Part shown: positions 12,379 to 21,498 of the stretch, in pieces | Position numbering within the stretch: the stretch's first letter is position 1 | Layout: every line of letters starts with the position of its first letter | IMG/VR virus record: IMGVR_UViG_3300033144_004364 | Coordinates: 1-42,934 of that record | Source: a virus | Reading direction: 5' to 3' (one strand) | DNA length: 42,934 nt | Made by a program: the position numbers and the translations under genes | Notes under the pieces: model-generated | Told to the model about the DNA's origin: nothing | Seen by the model: the letters and a program-made list of their open reading frames with translations, nothing else | Databases searched by the model: none

Positions 12379-13712
12379 AGCGATCCGCAGCATATAAGCG
12401 AAACGCTTTCCGCAACCGTGCATCCAGAGTCATAACCAAAATAAAGGTTATTCTTTCGGGTGGCTTGAATCTGGTTCATTCTGCTTTGAAGATTAAGCCA
12501 GGGGAGTTGTTGGTCAGTAAAAACTATGAGCCTTATTTTGTTGATGGCGCATATCAGCGTGTCGGTGGTTTTGAGAGATACGATGGTCAGCCTCAACCGT
12601 CCAAGGCCGATTACTGGAAGGTGGCCTTTTCAGGGATTAACAATGGTCCTTTTCTGGTCAATTCTGTTATCACTGCTGCTACTGGTGAGGCCGGAATAGT
12701 CTCAAGATACGTCCTTACAGATGCAGAGGGCAATGGCTATTTCATTGTTACCGACTTAACTGATCAGGTTAATTCTGGTGTGATCTGGACACAGGGCAGC
12801 GCCACAGCACTTGCGACAACCGGATCAGACTTTGAGGGCGAAAAGGACGAAGACGAGCATGACATTTCACGCTTGTCGGCTGAAACGATCAGGCGCGATA
12901 TGATTGCGGCTGTTGGTGGCGCGTCCAGTAGTGGTGATGTGTTGGGCGTCAAGGTTTACAATGACAAGGTTTACGCTTTCCGAAATAATCTATCTGGCAG
13001 TCAAACGGACCTGTGGGTTAGTTCTGGATCAGGGTGGACGCAAGTGCCTTTGGGTTTCAAGGTTCGCTTTGTCCAGGGCGCAACGCAAATCGTTGAGGGT
13101 CAAACAATTACTGGTTCCGGTTCTGGTGCGAGCTGCATTGTTGGTCGTGTCGTTCTGAATGATGGCTACTGGAGTGGTGGCGATGCCGAGGGTTATATCG
13201 TTACCACAGCAATCACTTCCGGCCCTTTTTCTACCAGTGAGAATCTTCAAGTTTCGGCAGTAACAGTTGCGGTAAGCAACGCGACTACGGCCCAAGAGCC
13301 ACAATCCATTGCGCCTAACGGTGATTATCGTTTCAGGAACTATAATTTTGGTGGTCATTCCGGTACATTCCGGATGCACGGCGTTAATGGTGTTGATAAT
13401 GCCTTTGAGTTTGACGGTACGCTCTATGTGGCGATTGAAACGGGCATGACCGATGATACTCCTACGCATATTGGTGTCCACCGAGGACACTTGCTTCTGG
13501 CGTTTCGTGGTGGCTCTTTACAGAATTCAGGAAAGAATCAAGGTCTGTCATTTACACCAGTAACCGGTGCAGATGAAAAACTTGCTGGCGATGAAATTAC
13601 CGGATTCATTGAGGAGATTGGCGATGTCACCTTTGTCTTCACTCGTAACCAGACATATGACATATCGACTCGAAGGTTTTGTACAGGAAAATCTGGTCCT
13701 AAAACTGCATAA
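12375..13712 (+). CDS. Nozzle-like tail protein, N-terminal part (frameshifted), 445 aa
   Basis: This is the first part of a protein that should be about 707 residues. It begins with a basic arm and IKPGELLVSKNYEPYFVDGA-type sequence, typical of tubular tail/nozzle proteins that prolong the portal channel. Residues 95-150 and 235-290 look like two related beta modules inserted in the main fold. It runs in frame to codon 428 (FTRNQTY), after which the frame yields 17 unrelated residues and a stop at 13712. The rest of the protein continues in the +1 frame. The cause visible in the DNA is a tandem 7-bp duplication at 13652-13665. Either the gene is broken, or this sequence has an error, or the frame is corrected during translation. 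Confidence 0.75.
   Translation: MKRSAAYKRNAFRNRASRVITKIKVILSGGLNLVHSALKIKPGELLVSKNYEPYFVDGAYQRVGGFERYDGQPQPSKADYWKVAFSGINNGPFLVNSVITAATGEAGIVSRYVLTDAEGNGYFIVTDLTDQVNSGVIWTQGSATALATTGSDFEGEKDEDEHDISRLSAETIRRDMIAAVGGASSSGDVLGVKVYNDKVYAFRNNLSGSQTDLWVSSGSGWTQVPLGFKVRFVQGATQIVEGQTITGSGSGASCIVGRVVLNDGYWSGGDAEGYIVTTAITSGPFSTSENLQVSAVTVAVSNATTAQEPQSIAPNGDYRFRNYNFGGHSGTFRMHGVNGVDNAFEFDGTLYVAIETGMTDDTPTHIGVHRGHLLLAFRGGSLQNSGKNQGLSFTPVTGADEKLAGDEITGFIEEIGDVTFVFTRNQTYDISTRRFCTGKSGPKTA
13652..13665 (+). repeat. Tandem 7-bp duplication (GACATAT)x2 that shifts the frame
   Basis: Two adjacent copies, 13652-13658 and 13659-13665. Removing one copy joins NQTY to RLEGFVQENLVLKLH and restores a single frame from 12375 to 14505. 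Codons ACA-TAT occur in both copies in the two frames. Confidence 0.85.
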
Positions 13713-14505
13713 CTTTGAAACTGGCGCAATCAGTGACACGCTACAGCGGATTGGTCGCTCCATTTATCTTGATGATCGAGGTTTTTCCAAGTTACCTACC
13801 ACGGACGCCTTTGGTGATTTCGCGTCAAACCAAATCAGTTTGAAGATAGATCCTTTGATCCAGAACTTTCTTGCCAACGCAAGCATCCAGAAGTCGGTTG
13901 TGCATCGAGGCAAGAGCCTTTATCGGTGCTGGTTCTCGAACAATGAAGCGATTGTGATTGGCTTTTCCGGAAACAAGGTCAATGGGATCATGACCATTGA
14001 CTACGGTATGGATGTTACTGCTGCCACCAATGGTGACATTAACAGCTTGGAGAGGGTTTTTATTGGATCAAATGATGGTTTTGTCTATGAAACGGATATT
14101 GGTCGGAATTTTGATGGCGCAAAAATAGAGGCGTATATCGTCACAGCATATAATTTTGCCAACGATCCGGAAGTCAACAAGCGGTGGCGCGATATGGTCC
14201 TGTACATGGAGGGCGTTGGTCGTGCTTCTATCAGAGTTTCAGCCGATTATAACTACAATGAAACTCCGCAGAATTTTGAAACGATTATGGAGCGCGCCGT
14301 ATTCCTTGGCGGTGGTCGTTACGGCATATCACGGCATGGAGAATTCCTATATTCGGCAGCAAGCAAGACCGATATCAGGGTTTCAATGAATTCACATGCG
14401 CGTAATGTGAGTATGATCATGTATCACAATGAGGCGGCTGAACTGCCGCACATTCTTTACAGTATGCAATTCCATGTGAGCAAACGGAAAATCATCAGAT
14501 CATGA
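13657..14505 (+). CDS. Nozzle-like tail protein, C-terminal part, 282 aa
   Basis: This is the continuation of the nozzle-like protein in the +1 frame. The segment LKLHNFETGAISDTLQRIGR, followed by SIYLDDRGFSKL, is a signature of the central/C-terminal part of tubular tail proteins of podoviruses (the family pattern is TR-N-x-TY-x-L-x-G, then GA, then LDDRG). A possible separate start is ATG 13657, created by the duplication itself, but it has no ribosome site. The open frame extends further upstream to 13567 without family similarity. Without a frame repair, this part would be made poorly or not at all. The end overlaps the next gene (ATGA). Confidence 0.72.
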   Translation: MTYRLEGFVQENLVLKLHNFETGAISDTLQRIGRSIYLDDRGFSKLPTTDAFGDFASNQISLKIDPLIQNFLANASIQKSVVHRGKSLYRCWFSNNEAIVIGFSGNKVNGIMTIDYGMDVTAATNGDINSLERVFIGSNDGFVYETDIGRNFDGAKIEAYIVTAYNFANDPEVNKRWRDMVLYMEGVGRASIRVSADYNYNETPQNFETIMERAVFLGGGRYGISRHGEFLYSAASKTDIRVSMNSHARNVSMIMYHNEAAELPHILYSMQFHVSKRKIIRS

Positions 14506-15041
14506 CTGGCGCACTTGTACCTTACACAAACACGTATACCGACACGGATGGAACGATAGCCGATTCTGACGATATTGTTGCTGAATTTGATCGGGTTGCC
14601 GAATTTATCGGGGCATGGTCTGACAGTTTCGAGACTATCGGGGTCGTTGACGTACACGAATACACCGTACCGTTTGATGGGGATACTGATATCTCGCCAA
14701 CAACGGGTCTTGTGCAGGTAGTCAAGGTCGACGCTTCTGTAGTCACGGTAAACCTCAACATAAAGGCGAGGGTTGCCGGCGATCCTTATCGGATTTACCT
14801 GAATCTCCGCTTCGCCTCAAAAAATACAGTCTTTACAGTAAGCGCCCCAGGCGGTCAAAGTCATATCTTTGGTCTGAATCAGTCAATTTATTCGCCCTCA
14901 CAGGTGCAGATCGATGGATGGTATGCGGGATGCGTGATAGTTACCTATGGAACGGACGCTGCCCATATTCAGGTGTTTGCTGATAATCCCGAAGGAACAA
15001 TCGTTGCCTTGGACGATACTTTACAGTTGGTGGCCTCATGA
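14502..15041 (+). CDS. Tail fibre/virion-associated protein with N-terminal attachment module, 179 aa
   Basis: The N-terminus (YTNTYTDTDGTIADSDDIVA followed by EFDRVAEF) is a common virion-attachment type module in podovirus tail proteins: N-T/A-x6-G followed by EFDRVAxxF. A central beta module (SPTTGLVQVVKVDASVVTVN, about residues 66-86) has counterparts in the two following genes (DPAFGNMQLITVEG and DPANGQLQQITITQ), so the three are paralogous at least in layout. The rest is beta-rich. It starts at an ATGA overlap with the nozzle gene. Probably a small protein that binds the tail end and carries or adapts fibres. Confidence 0.6.
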   Translation: MTGALVPYTNTYTDTDGTIADSDDIVAEFDRVAEFIGAWSDSFETIGVVDVHEYTVPFDGDTDISPTTGLVQVVKVDASVVTVNLNIKARVAGDPYRIYLNLRFASKNTVFTVSAPGGQSHIFGLNQSIYSPSQVQIDGWYAGCVIVTYGTDAAHIQVFADNPEGTIVALDDTLQLVAS

Positions 15042-15562
15042 GTTGCAGGTATGTCAATACACTCAAAGCAGAGTTTGGTCGCAAGATAACTGCAGCGGAG
15101 GCGAACGATCAATTTATTGCCATTGAAGCAGCCATGGCCTGCCTTGAAGACTTGTCAGACAAAAGCGATACCAAGAACGAAGAGATTCATAATTATGGTC
15201 CGGTTAATGATGAAACGATTCTCGATCCGGCCTTTGGAAACATGCAGTTAATTACTGTTGAGGGGAATGTTGACATTTCCTTTCTTGCTCCTGAAAGTGA
15301 TGATCCAAAAATTGTCTATCTTCTGGTTTCCGATGGCGGCGAGGGTTCTTTTACAATGCCAAATGGAGCATCATGGGCGACTGATAGCAATGGACCGGGA
15401 ATCACCGGTATTCCGTGGAATTCTCAGGGCTTGGGCGGCGATTACGGCGCTCTTGTAGTCTGTATTCATGATGGAGTTGGCTGGCTTTACCTTGTGTTTG
15501 CAAGAAACGATATTGATTTCACAGCAATCGCCAACGTAACAGACCTCTACAATTGGAGATAG
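15038..15562 (+). CDS. Tail-associated protein, paralogue of flanking genes, 174 aa
   Basis: The product has the same layout as its neighbours: an N-terminal helix-forming module (NTLKAEFGRKITAAEANDQF), then DPAFGNMQLITVEGNVDISF (about residues 64-84), then a beta sandwich-like end with GWLYLVFARND, which corresponds to the AWLCVAFSRNE segment of the next gene. The shared beta module presumably forms a trimeric collar. The start overlaps the preceding stop (ATGA) and one base separates its stop from the next start. No catalytic motif is visible. Confidence 0.58.
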   Translation: MSCRYVNTLKAEFGRKITAAEANDQFIAIEAAMACLEDLSDKSDTKNEEIHNYGPVNDETILDPAFGNMQLITVEGNVDISFLAPESDDPKIVYLLVSDGGEGSFTMPNGASWATDSNGPGITGIPWNSQGLGGDYGALVVCIHDGVGWLYLVFARNDIDFTAIANVTDLYNWR

Positions 15563-15563
15563 G

Positions 15564-18008
15564 ATGCCGTTTTATACAAATGCTTATAAGGGTCGCGCAA
15601 ATCGCCAAGAAAGCGCAACGCATTTAAGTGATGAATTTGATCGCATTGCAGCGGCGTTTGTCGCGTTGCAGGATAGTAATACAGTTTTTATCGATATCTA
15701 TGATCACTTGGGCGGTACGAACTACGAAGTGATTGATCCCGCCAACGGTCAGTTACAGCAAATTACCATCACACAAGACACTCTGATTTCCGTCAGGGAA
15801 CCTGCGGCTGGATCGGACGCTACAAGCCACAGAATCACATTAATGGTTCATGGTGGCGGCTATCGGATTATCAACGGGTGGGGGCCGCAAACTTGGAAAG
15901 AAGAGGGATTAGTAGACTGGCTGTGGATTTATACAGGACTCGGGGAAAAAGCCAGTGCGGTGCTTGAGTTTTGTTTCGATGGCAAGGCTTGGTTGTGTGT
16001 TGCCTTTTCAAGAAACGAGAACTTCGGAAGTGATGCGGTCCCTGGTACTACGCAAGAGACTTTCCCGTTGATTTCCGGTCTTGTCAGCGAGAGTGGTTTG
16101 TCTACATTAACTTGGCACAGGGCGAGTTATGGTTTTGGCGCTGATGAAGATGGCTCTGAAATCTTATTGCCACAAGACCAAGCCAGATTTACTGGCGCAC
16201 GGTATGTCAGGAATTGGATCGCAACGCCCAAAGACCTTAAATCTGTTGCATGGAAGCCTGATGGCTGCACTGTAGGAACCGAAGCTGGCGGTGGGCAGGA
16301 TGGCGGCGATGTGGATAAAATTACTTTTGATATTACCCACGGAGAATTGCAACATTGGATGTTATTAAACTTTGCCAGAGGGTCAGAGTCAGCAAAGCCA
16401 ATTAAATTCGCCATTTCTTTTGACGCAAAAATGGCAGGAGTGGTTAGCACTGGTAATTGTCGCGCTGTTATAGCAATCATGGGTGTGGATACAGGATCGA
16501 CGGTACGGTGGGATCGGGTAGAGTTAGCCTTAACTGATAGTTGGCAGTCTTTTGGCGCAATTTTGGATCCAATTACAGGCAAAGACCCGAAAGGACTTCA
16601 TATTGCGGCTGCAGCGGGAACGCGAACATTAATTAAATTTGCAATTGAAAGTCCTTCAGATGGGCTTGGCAGTCCAATTCTTGTAGAGAATGTAAATGTA
16701 ACGGTTTTAAAGGATTTAGAGACCGATAAGGTGGCCTTGCCAATCGTTTCGACTATCGGGGCAAGCATAACCCTTGCGGCGACAGTCGGCAGCACTGGTG
16801 CGTGGGTGAACGGAACCAAGACAATGACCCTTTCCCTGCAGCAGTATGTTGATTTTCAAGACAGCCTTGTTGTTGGCAGGTCTTATCTGTGTGTTGCGAC
16901 CAGGGTATCTGGAAATTCCGCGAATGTGTTGATGGAAGATGATCGCATTTACTGGCAGGCCTATTCAAAGTCTGCCAGTGACACTTCTTTTGTCAAGGAC
17001 GCTGCATTTACTTTTCAATATGATGGTGGTGTTTTTAAATTTGTTCAGGGATCAGCGAATAGCGTCTATACGATCAACATTTATCTGGTGTCGAATGAAT
17101 TGTCGGTTTTCGGAACAGTAAACGCGAACACCATCGATGCTGGAAACCGAGTCACTTACATTGAGGGCGACAATATCCAGTCCAATCTTATTCAGGGTGT
17201 TGGCGCTGAAATCAATTACACCGGAGACAATCTTTTTGGCACTGATGCGCATAGAGATTTAAGTCTATGGGTTCCAAGCGTATCAGGAATGTTGGGCAAC
17301 AGGCACGAAATTGGTGTTGATGCGCGGCCTTGTCACGCTTCAATCATTCAGGACAGGAGAACCAGTGCCGCTGCGTATATTGAATACAACATCACGATTC
17401 CGGATGACTCAAAACGATATGTTATGTCGATGTTCCTTCGCAAGATATTTGACAAAGATACTGGCGCTATTATTCATCCGACTGAACAAGAGGGCGTGGT
17501 AACTCCACCTTCTCGATATATGGATGTGAGTATGAAACTTACCGGTGGTTCCAATCCTGTTGGCGGTCAACTTGTTCGTCGGGATGTTCGTACTGGCGCG
17601 GGAAATGCAGGATCGCATGATTATTACCGGTTAGGCAATACCGATTTTACTAATTGGTGGTCCTTGAATTTTGGTTTGCTCAATAATGGAACTGGCAATA
17701 CGAATGTCAGGATCAGGATATATCCAGCAGCGAATAATCTTGCAACATCTATTGGCTCTACTACGCCCTCTAAAACAGGGTATTGCATTGTTGACTGGTT
17801 CCAGCTTGAAGAGGCCGAGGCGAGCAATGGTTTGCCCACTTCAATCGCAATCCCCGGAATTATCCGGCAGGTCGATTCTGTAACTACTGCCCTGACAGAC
17901 GGTATTTTATATGACGCAGTGCCGACCGAGATTGGCGATGTTACTGCAGGTGCATGGACTTTTGACTTTAGCAACATCTGGAAGTTTTTAACCTGGATTA
18001 AATCATAA
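15564..18008 (+). CDS. Large tail fibre/spike with carbohydrate-binding-like domains, 814 aa
   Basis: Residues 1-35 carry the attachment-type module (LSDEFDRIAAAFVALQDSN), and residues about 50-155 the shared beta module ending AWLCVAFSRNE. Beyond it are probably two or three jelly-roll domains of the lectin/CBM type: one around 210-385 (RNWIATPKDLKSVAWKPDGC through PILVENVNVTV), another around 395-510, and a third around 555-765 (from NLFGTDAHRDLSLWVPS to YCIVDWFQLEEAEA), the last with a WFQLEE end typical of such modules. These resemble domains that bind sugars, so this is a candidate receptor-binding protein. No lyase or hydrolase motif is apparent. GGAG precedes the start. Confidence 0.65.
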   Translation: MPFYTNAYKGRANRQESATHLSDEFDRIAAAFVALQDSNTVFIDIYDHLGGTNYEVIDPANGQLQQITITQDTLISVREPAAGSDATSHRITLMVHGGGYRIINGWGPQTWKEEGLVDWLWIYTGLGEKASAVLEFCFDGKAWLCVAFSRNENFGSDAVPGTTQETFPLISGLVSESGLSTLTWHRASYGFGADEDGSEILLPQDQARFTGARYVRNWIATPKDLKSVAWKPDGCTVGTEAGGGQDGGDVDKITFDITHGELQHWMLLNFARGSESAKPIKFAISFDAKMAGVVSTGNCRAVIAIMGVDTGSTVRWDRVELALTDSWQSFGAILDPITGKDPKGLHIAAAAGTRTLIKFAIESPSDGLGSPILVENVNVTVLKDLETDKVALPIVSTIGASITLAATVGSTGAWVNGTKTMTLSLQQYVDFQDSLVVGRSYLCVATRVSGNSANVLMEDDRIYWQAYSKSASDTSFVKDAAFTFQYDGGVFKFVQGSANSVYTINIYLVSNELSVFGTVNANTIDAGNRVTYIEGDNIQSNLIQGVGAEINYTGDNLFGTDAHRDLSLWVPSVSGMLGNRHEIGVDARPCHASIIQDRRTSAAAYIEYNITIPDDSKRYVMSMFLRKIFDKDTGAIIHPTEQEGVVTPPSRYMDVSMKLTGGSNPVGGQLVRRDVRTGAGNAGSHDYYRLGNTDFTNWWSLNFGLLNNGTGNTNVRIRIYPAANNLATSIGSTTPSKTGYCIVDWFQLEEAEASNGLPTSIAIPGIIRQVDSVTTALTDGILYDAVPTEIGDVTAGAWTFDFSNIWKFLTWIKS

Positions 18009-19807
18009 TGGCTATCGATATCAAAACAACAAACCTACATGAGTTCGGGCCTCAAAATCTTGTATGTGCCGGAACTGTTGATGACCAAAGCAATGACCCG
18101 TTATTGGATGAAAGTGGAAATCCTTTATGCGAGGAAGGGATAGCCGATGTGTTGCCTTTTGAATTCACCATAAGTGGTTCGTCTTTTGCAATTGGACTAG
18201 AGGCATCGGCGGGTGGGGCCGGTCCTGCTTTGGTGTATAACTTCACTGTTGATTGGGGCGATGGCAATACTGATGATATTACAGCTTGGGATGATGCAGC
18301 TTTGTCTCATGGGTATTCAGGATCGCAAACATGGGTGATACAAATAAGTGGGATATGCCCGAACTTAAGTCTTGGTTTGTCCGGTCCAGAGAGCGGTGAC
18401 AGGTCTAAAGTAACTTCTATTACCAGATGGGGATCGGTCGTATTCACCTATCTAAATAATGCTTTTAATGACTGCTTCAACATGACCATTACCGCGCCGG
18501 ATAATCCGGATTTTTCCTCTGTTACAGATATTCGATGGTGCTTTAAAGAGTGTCGGTCAATTGTTACTGGACCTGAAGGTTGGAACTTTTCAACCATGCA
18601 AACAACCTCGATGCGCTATTTATTTGATCATTGTGACAATATCAATTTTGATGCTTCTGGCTGGAATCTAACTGGTATTACTGATATGGAGGGTGTGTTT
18701 AATTTCTGCGTGAAATTCAATAGCAGCATTGCAGGATGGGATACCTCTGCAGTTACCGATATGTCGTTCTTATTCTTCTTCTGCGATATCTTTAATCACG
18801 CAAGTATCGTGGACCTCGACACCAGTGCGGTGCAGAATTTTGAGAAAATGCTTTCGTTTGCACAGGCGTTAAACCAACCGATAGGTGTTTGGGATACAAG
18901 CAGTGGAACCAACATGGATTCAATGTTCCGCAGTTGTGATGATTTCAACCAGTCAATTGATGCCTGGAATGTCAGTGGTGTAACTACCATGAAAGCAATG
19001 TTTCAAGATTGCTTCGCTTATAACCAGTCAATGAATTCATGGATTACTACTGCTTGTTTGGATATGTCTTATATGTTCGATGCGAGTTTTGGAATTGCTT
19101 GGGCCGTATTTACGGGGAATGTCGCGGCCTGGGATACATCAAACGTAACCACCATGGAAGGCATGTTCAGGCATCAGAATCTTTTCAACATCGACATTGG
19201 CGGGTGGAATGTTTCGTCCGTTACTTCTTTCTTTGTTTTTATGTTTGAGTGCGAGGCGTTTAATCAAAATCTCAATTCATGGACGCCATTATCTGCATTA
19301 ACCATGGAATCAATGTTTCAAGAGTGTGCAGCATTTAATGGGAATGTTACAAGCTGGAATGTTGGTTCTGTCACCAATATGCAGTCAATATTTCATAGGT
19401 GCGATATATTTGATCAAGATATAAGTGGTTGGAATATGGCGGCTGTTACTGATTTTAGGGGCATGTTTCAGGATTGCTTTGCATTTAATCAGCCAATCGG
19501 CACATGGACAACAACCGCAGGGCTGTTTATGGATTCAATGTTTCGAGGCGCGTCTGCGTTTAACCAAGATATTTCTGGTTGGAATATTTCTGCGGTTGGA
19601 GACTTCTTTAATTTCATGCTCGGAGCAACTTCTTTCAGCACGGCAAATTATGATCTGCTTCTTAATGCGTGGTCACTACTTTCTGTCAGTACCGGAGAAG
19701 ACCCAACATTCGTGCCTTCATACACAATCGCAACATCACAAGCGGCGAGGGATATACTCACTGACCCACCTAACAGTTGGACGATCACCGATGGTGGCGG
19801 GATTTAA
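18008..19807 (+). CDS. Tail protein with DUF285/BspA-type repeats, 599 aa
   Basis: Residues about 70-115 hold a WGDGNTDDITAWDDAALSHGY segment, usual at the front of this repeat family. Then about fifteen repeats of 24-27 residues follow (about 150-560) of the form MFxDCxxFNQxIxxWxxSxVTxM; examples are MFQDCFAYNQSMNSW and MFRGASAFNQDISGWNISAV. The block ends in FSTANYDLLLNAWS, the usual cap, and the C-terminus WTITDGGGI. This is the Pfam DUF285 / TIGR02167 surface-repeat type known from bacterial surface proteins and Mycoplasma lipoproteins. Here it starts at a TAATG overlap after a fibre gene, so it is most likely a virion surface or receptor-contact protein. It has no signal peptide. Confidence 0.8.
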   Translation: MAIDIKTTNLHEFGPQNLVCAGTVDDQSNDPLLDESGNPLCEEGIADVLPFEFTISGSSFAIGLEASAGGAGPALVYNFTVDWGDGNTDDITAWDDAALSHGYSGSQTWVIQISGICPNLSLGLSGPESGDRSKVTSITRWGSVVFTYLNNAFNDCFNMTITAPDNPDFSSVTDIRWCFKECRSIVTGPEGWNFSTMQTTSMRYLFDHCDNINFDASGWNLTGITDMEGVFNFCVKFNSSIAGWDTSAVTDMSFLFFFCDIFNHASIVDLDTSAVQNFEKMLSFAQALNQPIGVWDTSSGTNMDSMFRSCDDFNQSIDAWNVSGVTTMKAMFQDCFAYNQSMNSWITTACLDMSYMFDASFGIAWAVFTGNVAAWDTSNVTTMEGMFRHQNLFNIDIGGWNVSSVTSFFVFMFECEAFNQNLNSWTPLSALTMESMFQECAAFNGNVTSWNVGSVTNMQSIFHRCDIFDQDISGWNMAAVTDFRGMFQDCFAFNQPIGTWTTTAGLFMDSMFRGASAFNQDISGWNISAVGDFFNFMLGATSFSTANYDLLLNAWSLLSVSTGEDPTFVPSYTIATSQAARDILTDPPNSWTITDGGGI

Positions 19808-19821
19808 CAGGAGATTTAAAA

Positions 19822-20601
19822 ATGGCTAGAATACCTTTGTATGCAACCGTGGTGACTCTCAATGAGGGTATGTTCATATATACCGCTATTGATACGAACA
19901 CCGATGGCAATTACGAATCGAGAAACTTCACCCTTGGCACATTGCGGCTTGCGTTGTATGACACAAATTCTGTCATGTTCAGGGGATCAAAGGGCGTCAA
20001 TATTGCTTCTGCAACCGCCCTGCCCATTGGTCTTGATGGTAATTTCTTTAATATCACTGGCACGACTGCAATCACCAGCTTTTCTGATGTCAAGGTAGGC
20101 ACAGAAATCGTATTGGAGTTTGATGCTGTTCTGACATTGACACACCATGCAACCGACCTGATCCTTCCCGGTGGTCTTAATATCGTTACCGCAGCCGGAG
20201 ACAAGGCAGGGTTCATTCAGTACGCTACTGATGATTGGAAATGCTTGTATTACACTCGCGCCGCAGTAAGACCTTCTGTTGCCGGCTCTGTCTTTCCCGT
20301 TTATATGGATGCTGTTCCGCAGGCGTTATCAGGCCCAGGTGCGGTTGATATTCTTTCGCCGGTTACAAATTTCACATCAGCAGGAGCCACGGATGCACTT
20401 ACTTTGGTTGATTCAACTCTTCTCGGGCAAATCAAGGTTCTCAATCATGAAGTTGATGCTGGTGGATATATTCTTACACCTGTTACTCTTTCTGGTGGTA
20501 CTACGATTACTGTCACAGATGTCGGCGTGAGCATCACGCTTATGTGGACCGTTTCTGGTTGGCGTCTTGTTGGTCAGACAGGAGTAGCTGTCATTGCCTA
20601 A
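19822..20601 (+). CDS. Tail fibre-associated protein with shared C-terminal module, 259 aa
   Basis: ATG 19822 follows AGGAG with suitable spacing. The N-terminal half is a beta-rich domain (TLGTLRLALYDTNSVMFRGS onward). The C-terminal half (about residues 165-255) is a recurring module: VPQALSGPGAVDILSPVTNF, then LTLVDSTLLGQIKVLNHEVD and a WRLVG end. The same module is found at 25831-26325 (LPQSLSGPGAIGVTQHSSN, LKMVTHVVDGG), and a similar one is known from other phage fibre proteins. It presumably forms a trimeric beta-stack at the fibre tip or a base for fibres. No enzymatic motif seen. Confidence 0.6.
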   Translation: MARIPLYATVVTLNEGMFIYTAIDTNTDGNYESRNFTLGTLRLALYDTNSVMFRGSKGVNIASATALPIGLDGNFFNITGTTAITSFSDVKVGTEIVLEFDAVLTLTHHATDLILPGGLNIVTAAGDKAGFIQYATDDWKCLYYTRAAVRPSVAGSVFPVYMDAVPQALSGPGAVDILSPVTNFTSAGATDALTLVDSTLLGQIKVLNHEVDAGGYILTPVTLSGGTTITVTDVGVSITLMWTVSGWRLVGQTGVAVIA

Positions 20602-21487
20602 AAAAGAATATATACGCAGGGTTTCAACCTTACTGTTCACTGGAAAGGCCAGTGACTTCGGTGCGTTTTCGCGTGTCCTTCTCGCGCATAGAAATCTTGT
20701 CAACCACCAGATAACCATATCGTCAAGTGGCGTACTGGCGGCAGGTGTTTATGCGCTCCGGATCGTTCCCGAAGAGGATGATACGCTTGAGTCTTCCGTG
20801 GATACTGGCGAGATACTTGATATTGCTGGTAATGATTCGGCTATAGCCATATTTTCGGGAGTCCTTCGAGGGATTCACCTTGAAGTCTTAACGCCTTTGT
20901 CTGGTGGCGAAACGATCAGCGTGGTCTTGTCTTCGTACACCAAGGTTGCGCCACAGCCGACCGACCTTGATTCGCGCACTTATCTATCAACTCAGATCCT
21001 CGACAGTGTGCCAAGCGACCATGGCTCATTCTCTGCCTTGCCGCTTCAACACAGGGATATGTTCTATCACCAGTTGTCCTTGGCCTGCAGTGGTGTGCTT
21101 GCGGCTGGAATTTATAATGTGCGGATTATTCCGGATGTAGAGGAGGTTTTGGAATCGTCAGTCGCTATTGGAAAAGAGCTTGATATTGCCGGAGTCAATT
21201 CTGCCTTGGTGCAGTTTACCGGTGTATTGAAGGGCATCCACCTTGAAGCAACAACACCCTTATCAGCGGGGCAAGCAATCAGTGTGGTTCTTTCGTCCTC
21301 AACAGAACGATATGATGGCGTAATAGCAGATGCGATAGCGGCCTCACCGAGCGGTCATGTGCATGTTGAGGCAGATATCACTGATTTGGACAAGTTCACC
21401 CAGGCGCAAGTGAACGCACTCATTGATGCTCATGCCGCAGACCCAAACACACATACAAATTTAATTGTTAATGCCGGATTTTTTTAG
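20594..21487 (+). CDS. Fibre-region protein with two tandem repeats, 297 aa, TTG start
   Basis: TTG 20594 overlaps the previous stop and has AGGAG about ten bases upstream. The body is two repeats of about 105 residues (approximately 10-115 and 122-230): AYALRI or YNVRIIP after SSGVLAAG and CSGVLAAG, then ESSVDTGEILDIAGND and ESSVAIGKELDIAGVN, FSGVLRGIHLEVLTPLSGG and FTGVLKGIHLEATTPLSAG. A C-terminal segment, SGHVHVEADITDLDKFTQAQ, is like the connector or chaperone-binding ends of tail fibres. The internal duplication suggests a two-domain beta-sandwich shaft. Confidence 0.6.
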   Translation: MPKKEYIRRVSTLLFTGKASDFGAFSRVLLAHRNLVNHQITISSSGVLAAGVYALRIVPEEDDTLESSVDTGEILDIAGNDSAIAIFSGVLRGIHLEVLTPLSGGETISVVLSSYTKVAPQPTDLDSRTYLSTQILDSVPSDHGSFSALPLQHRDMFYHQLSLACSGVLAAGIYNVRIIPDVEEVLESSVAIGKELDIAGVNSALVQFTGVLKGIHLEATTPLSAGQAISVVLSSSTERYDGVIADAIAASPSGHVHVEADITDLDKFTQAQVNALIDAHAADPNTHTNLIVNAGFF

Positions 21488-21498
21488 GAGATTGAACC

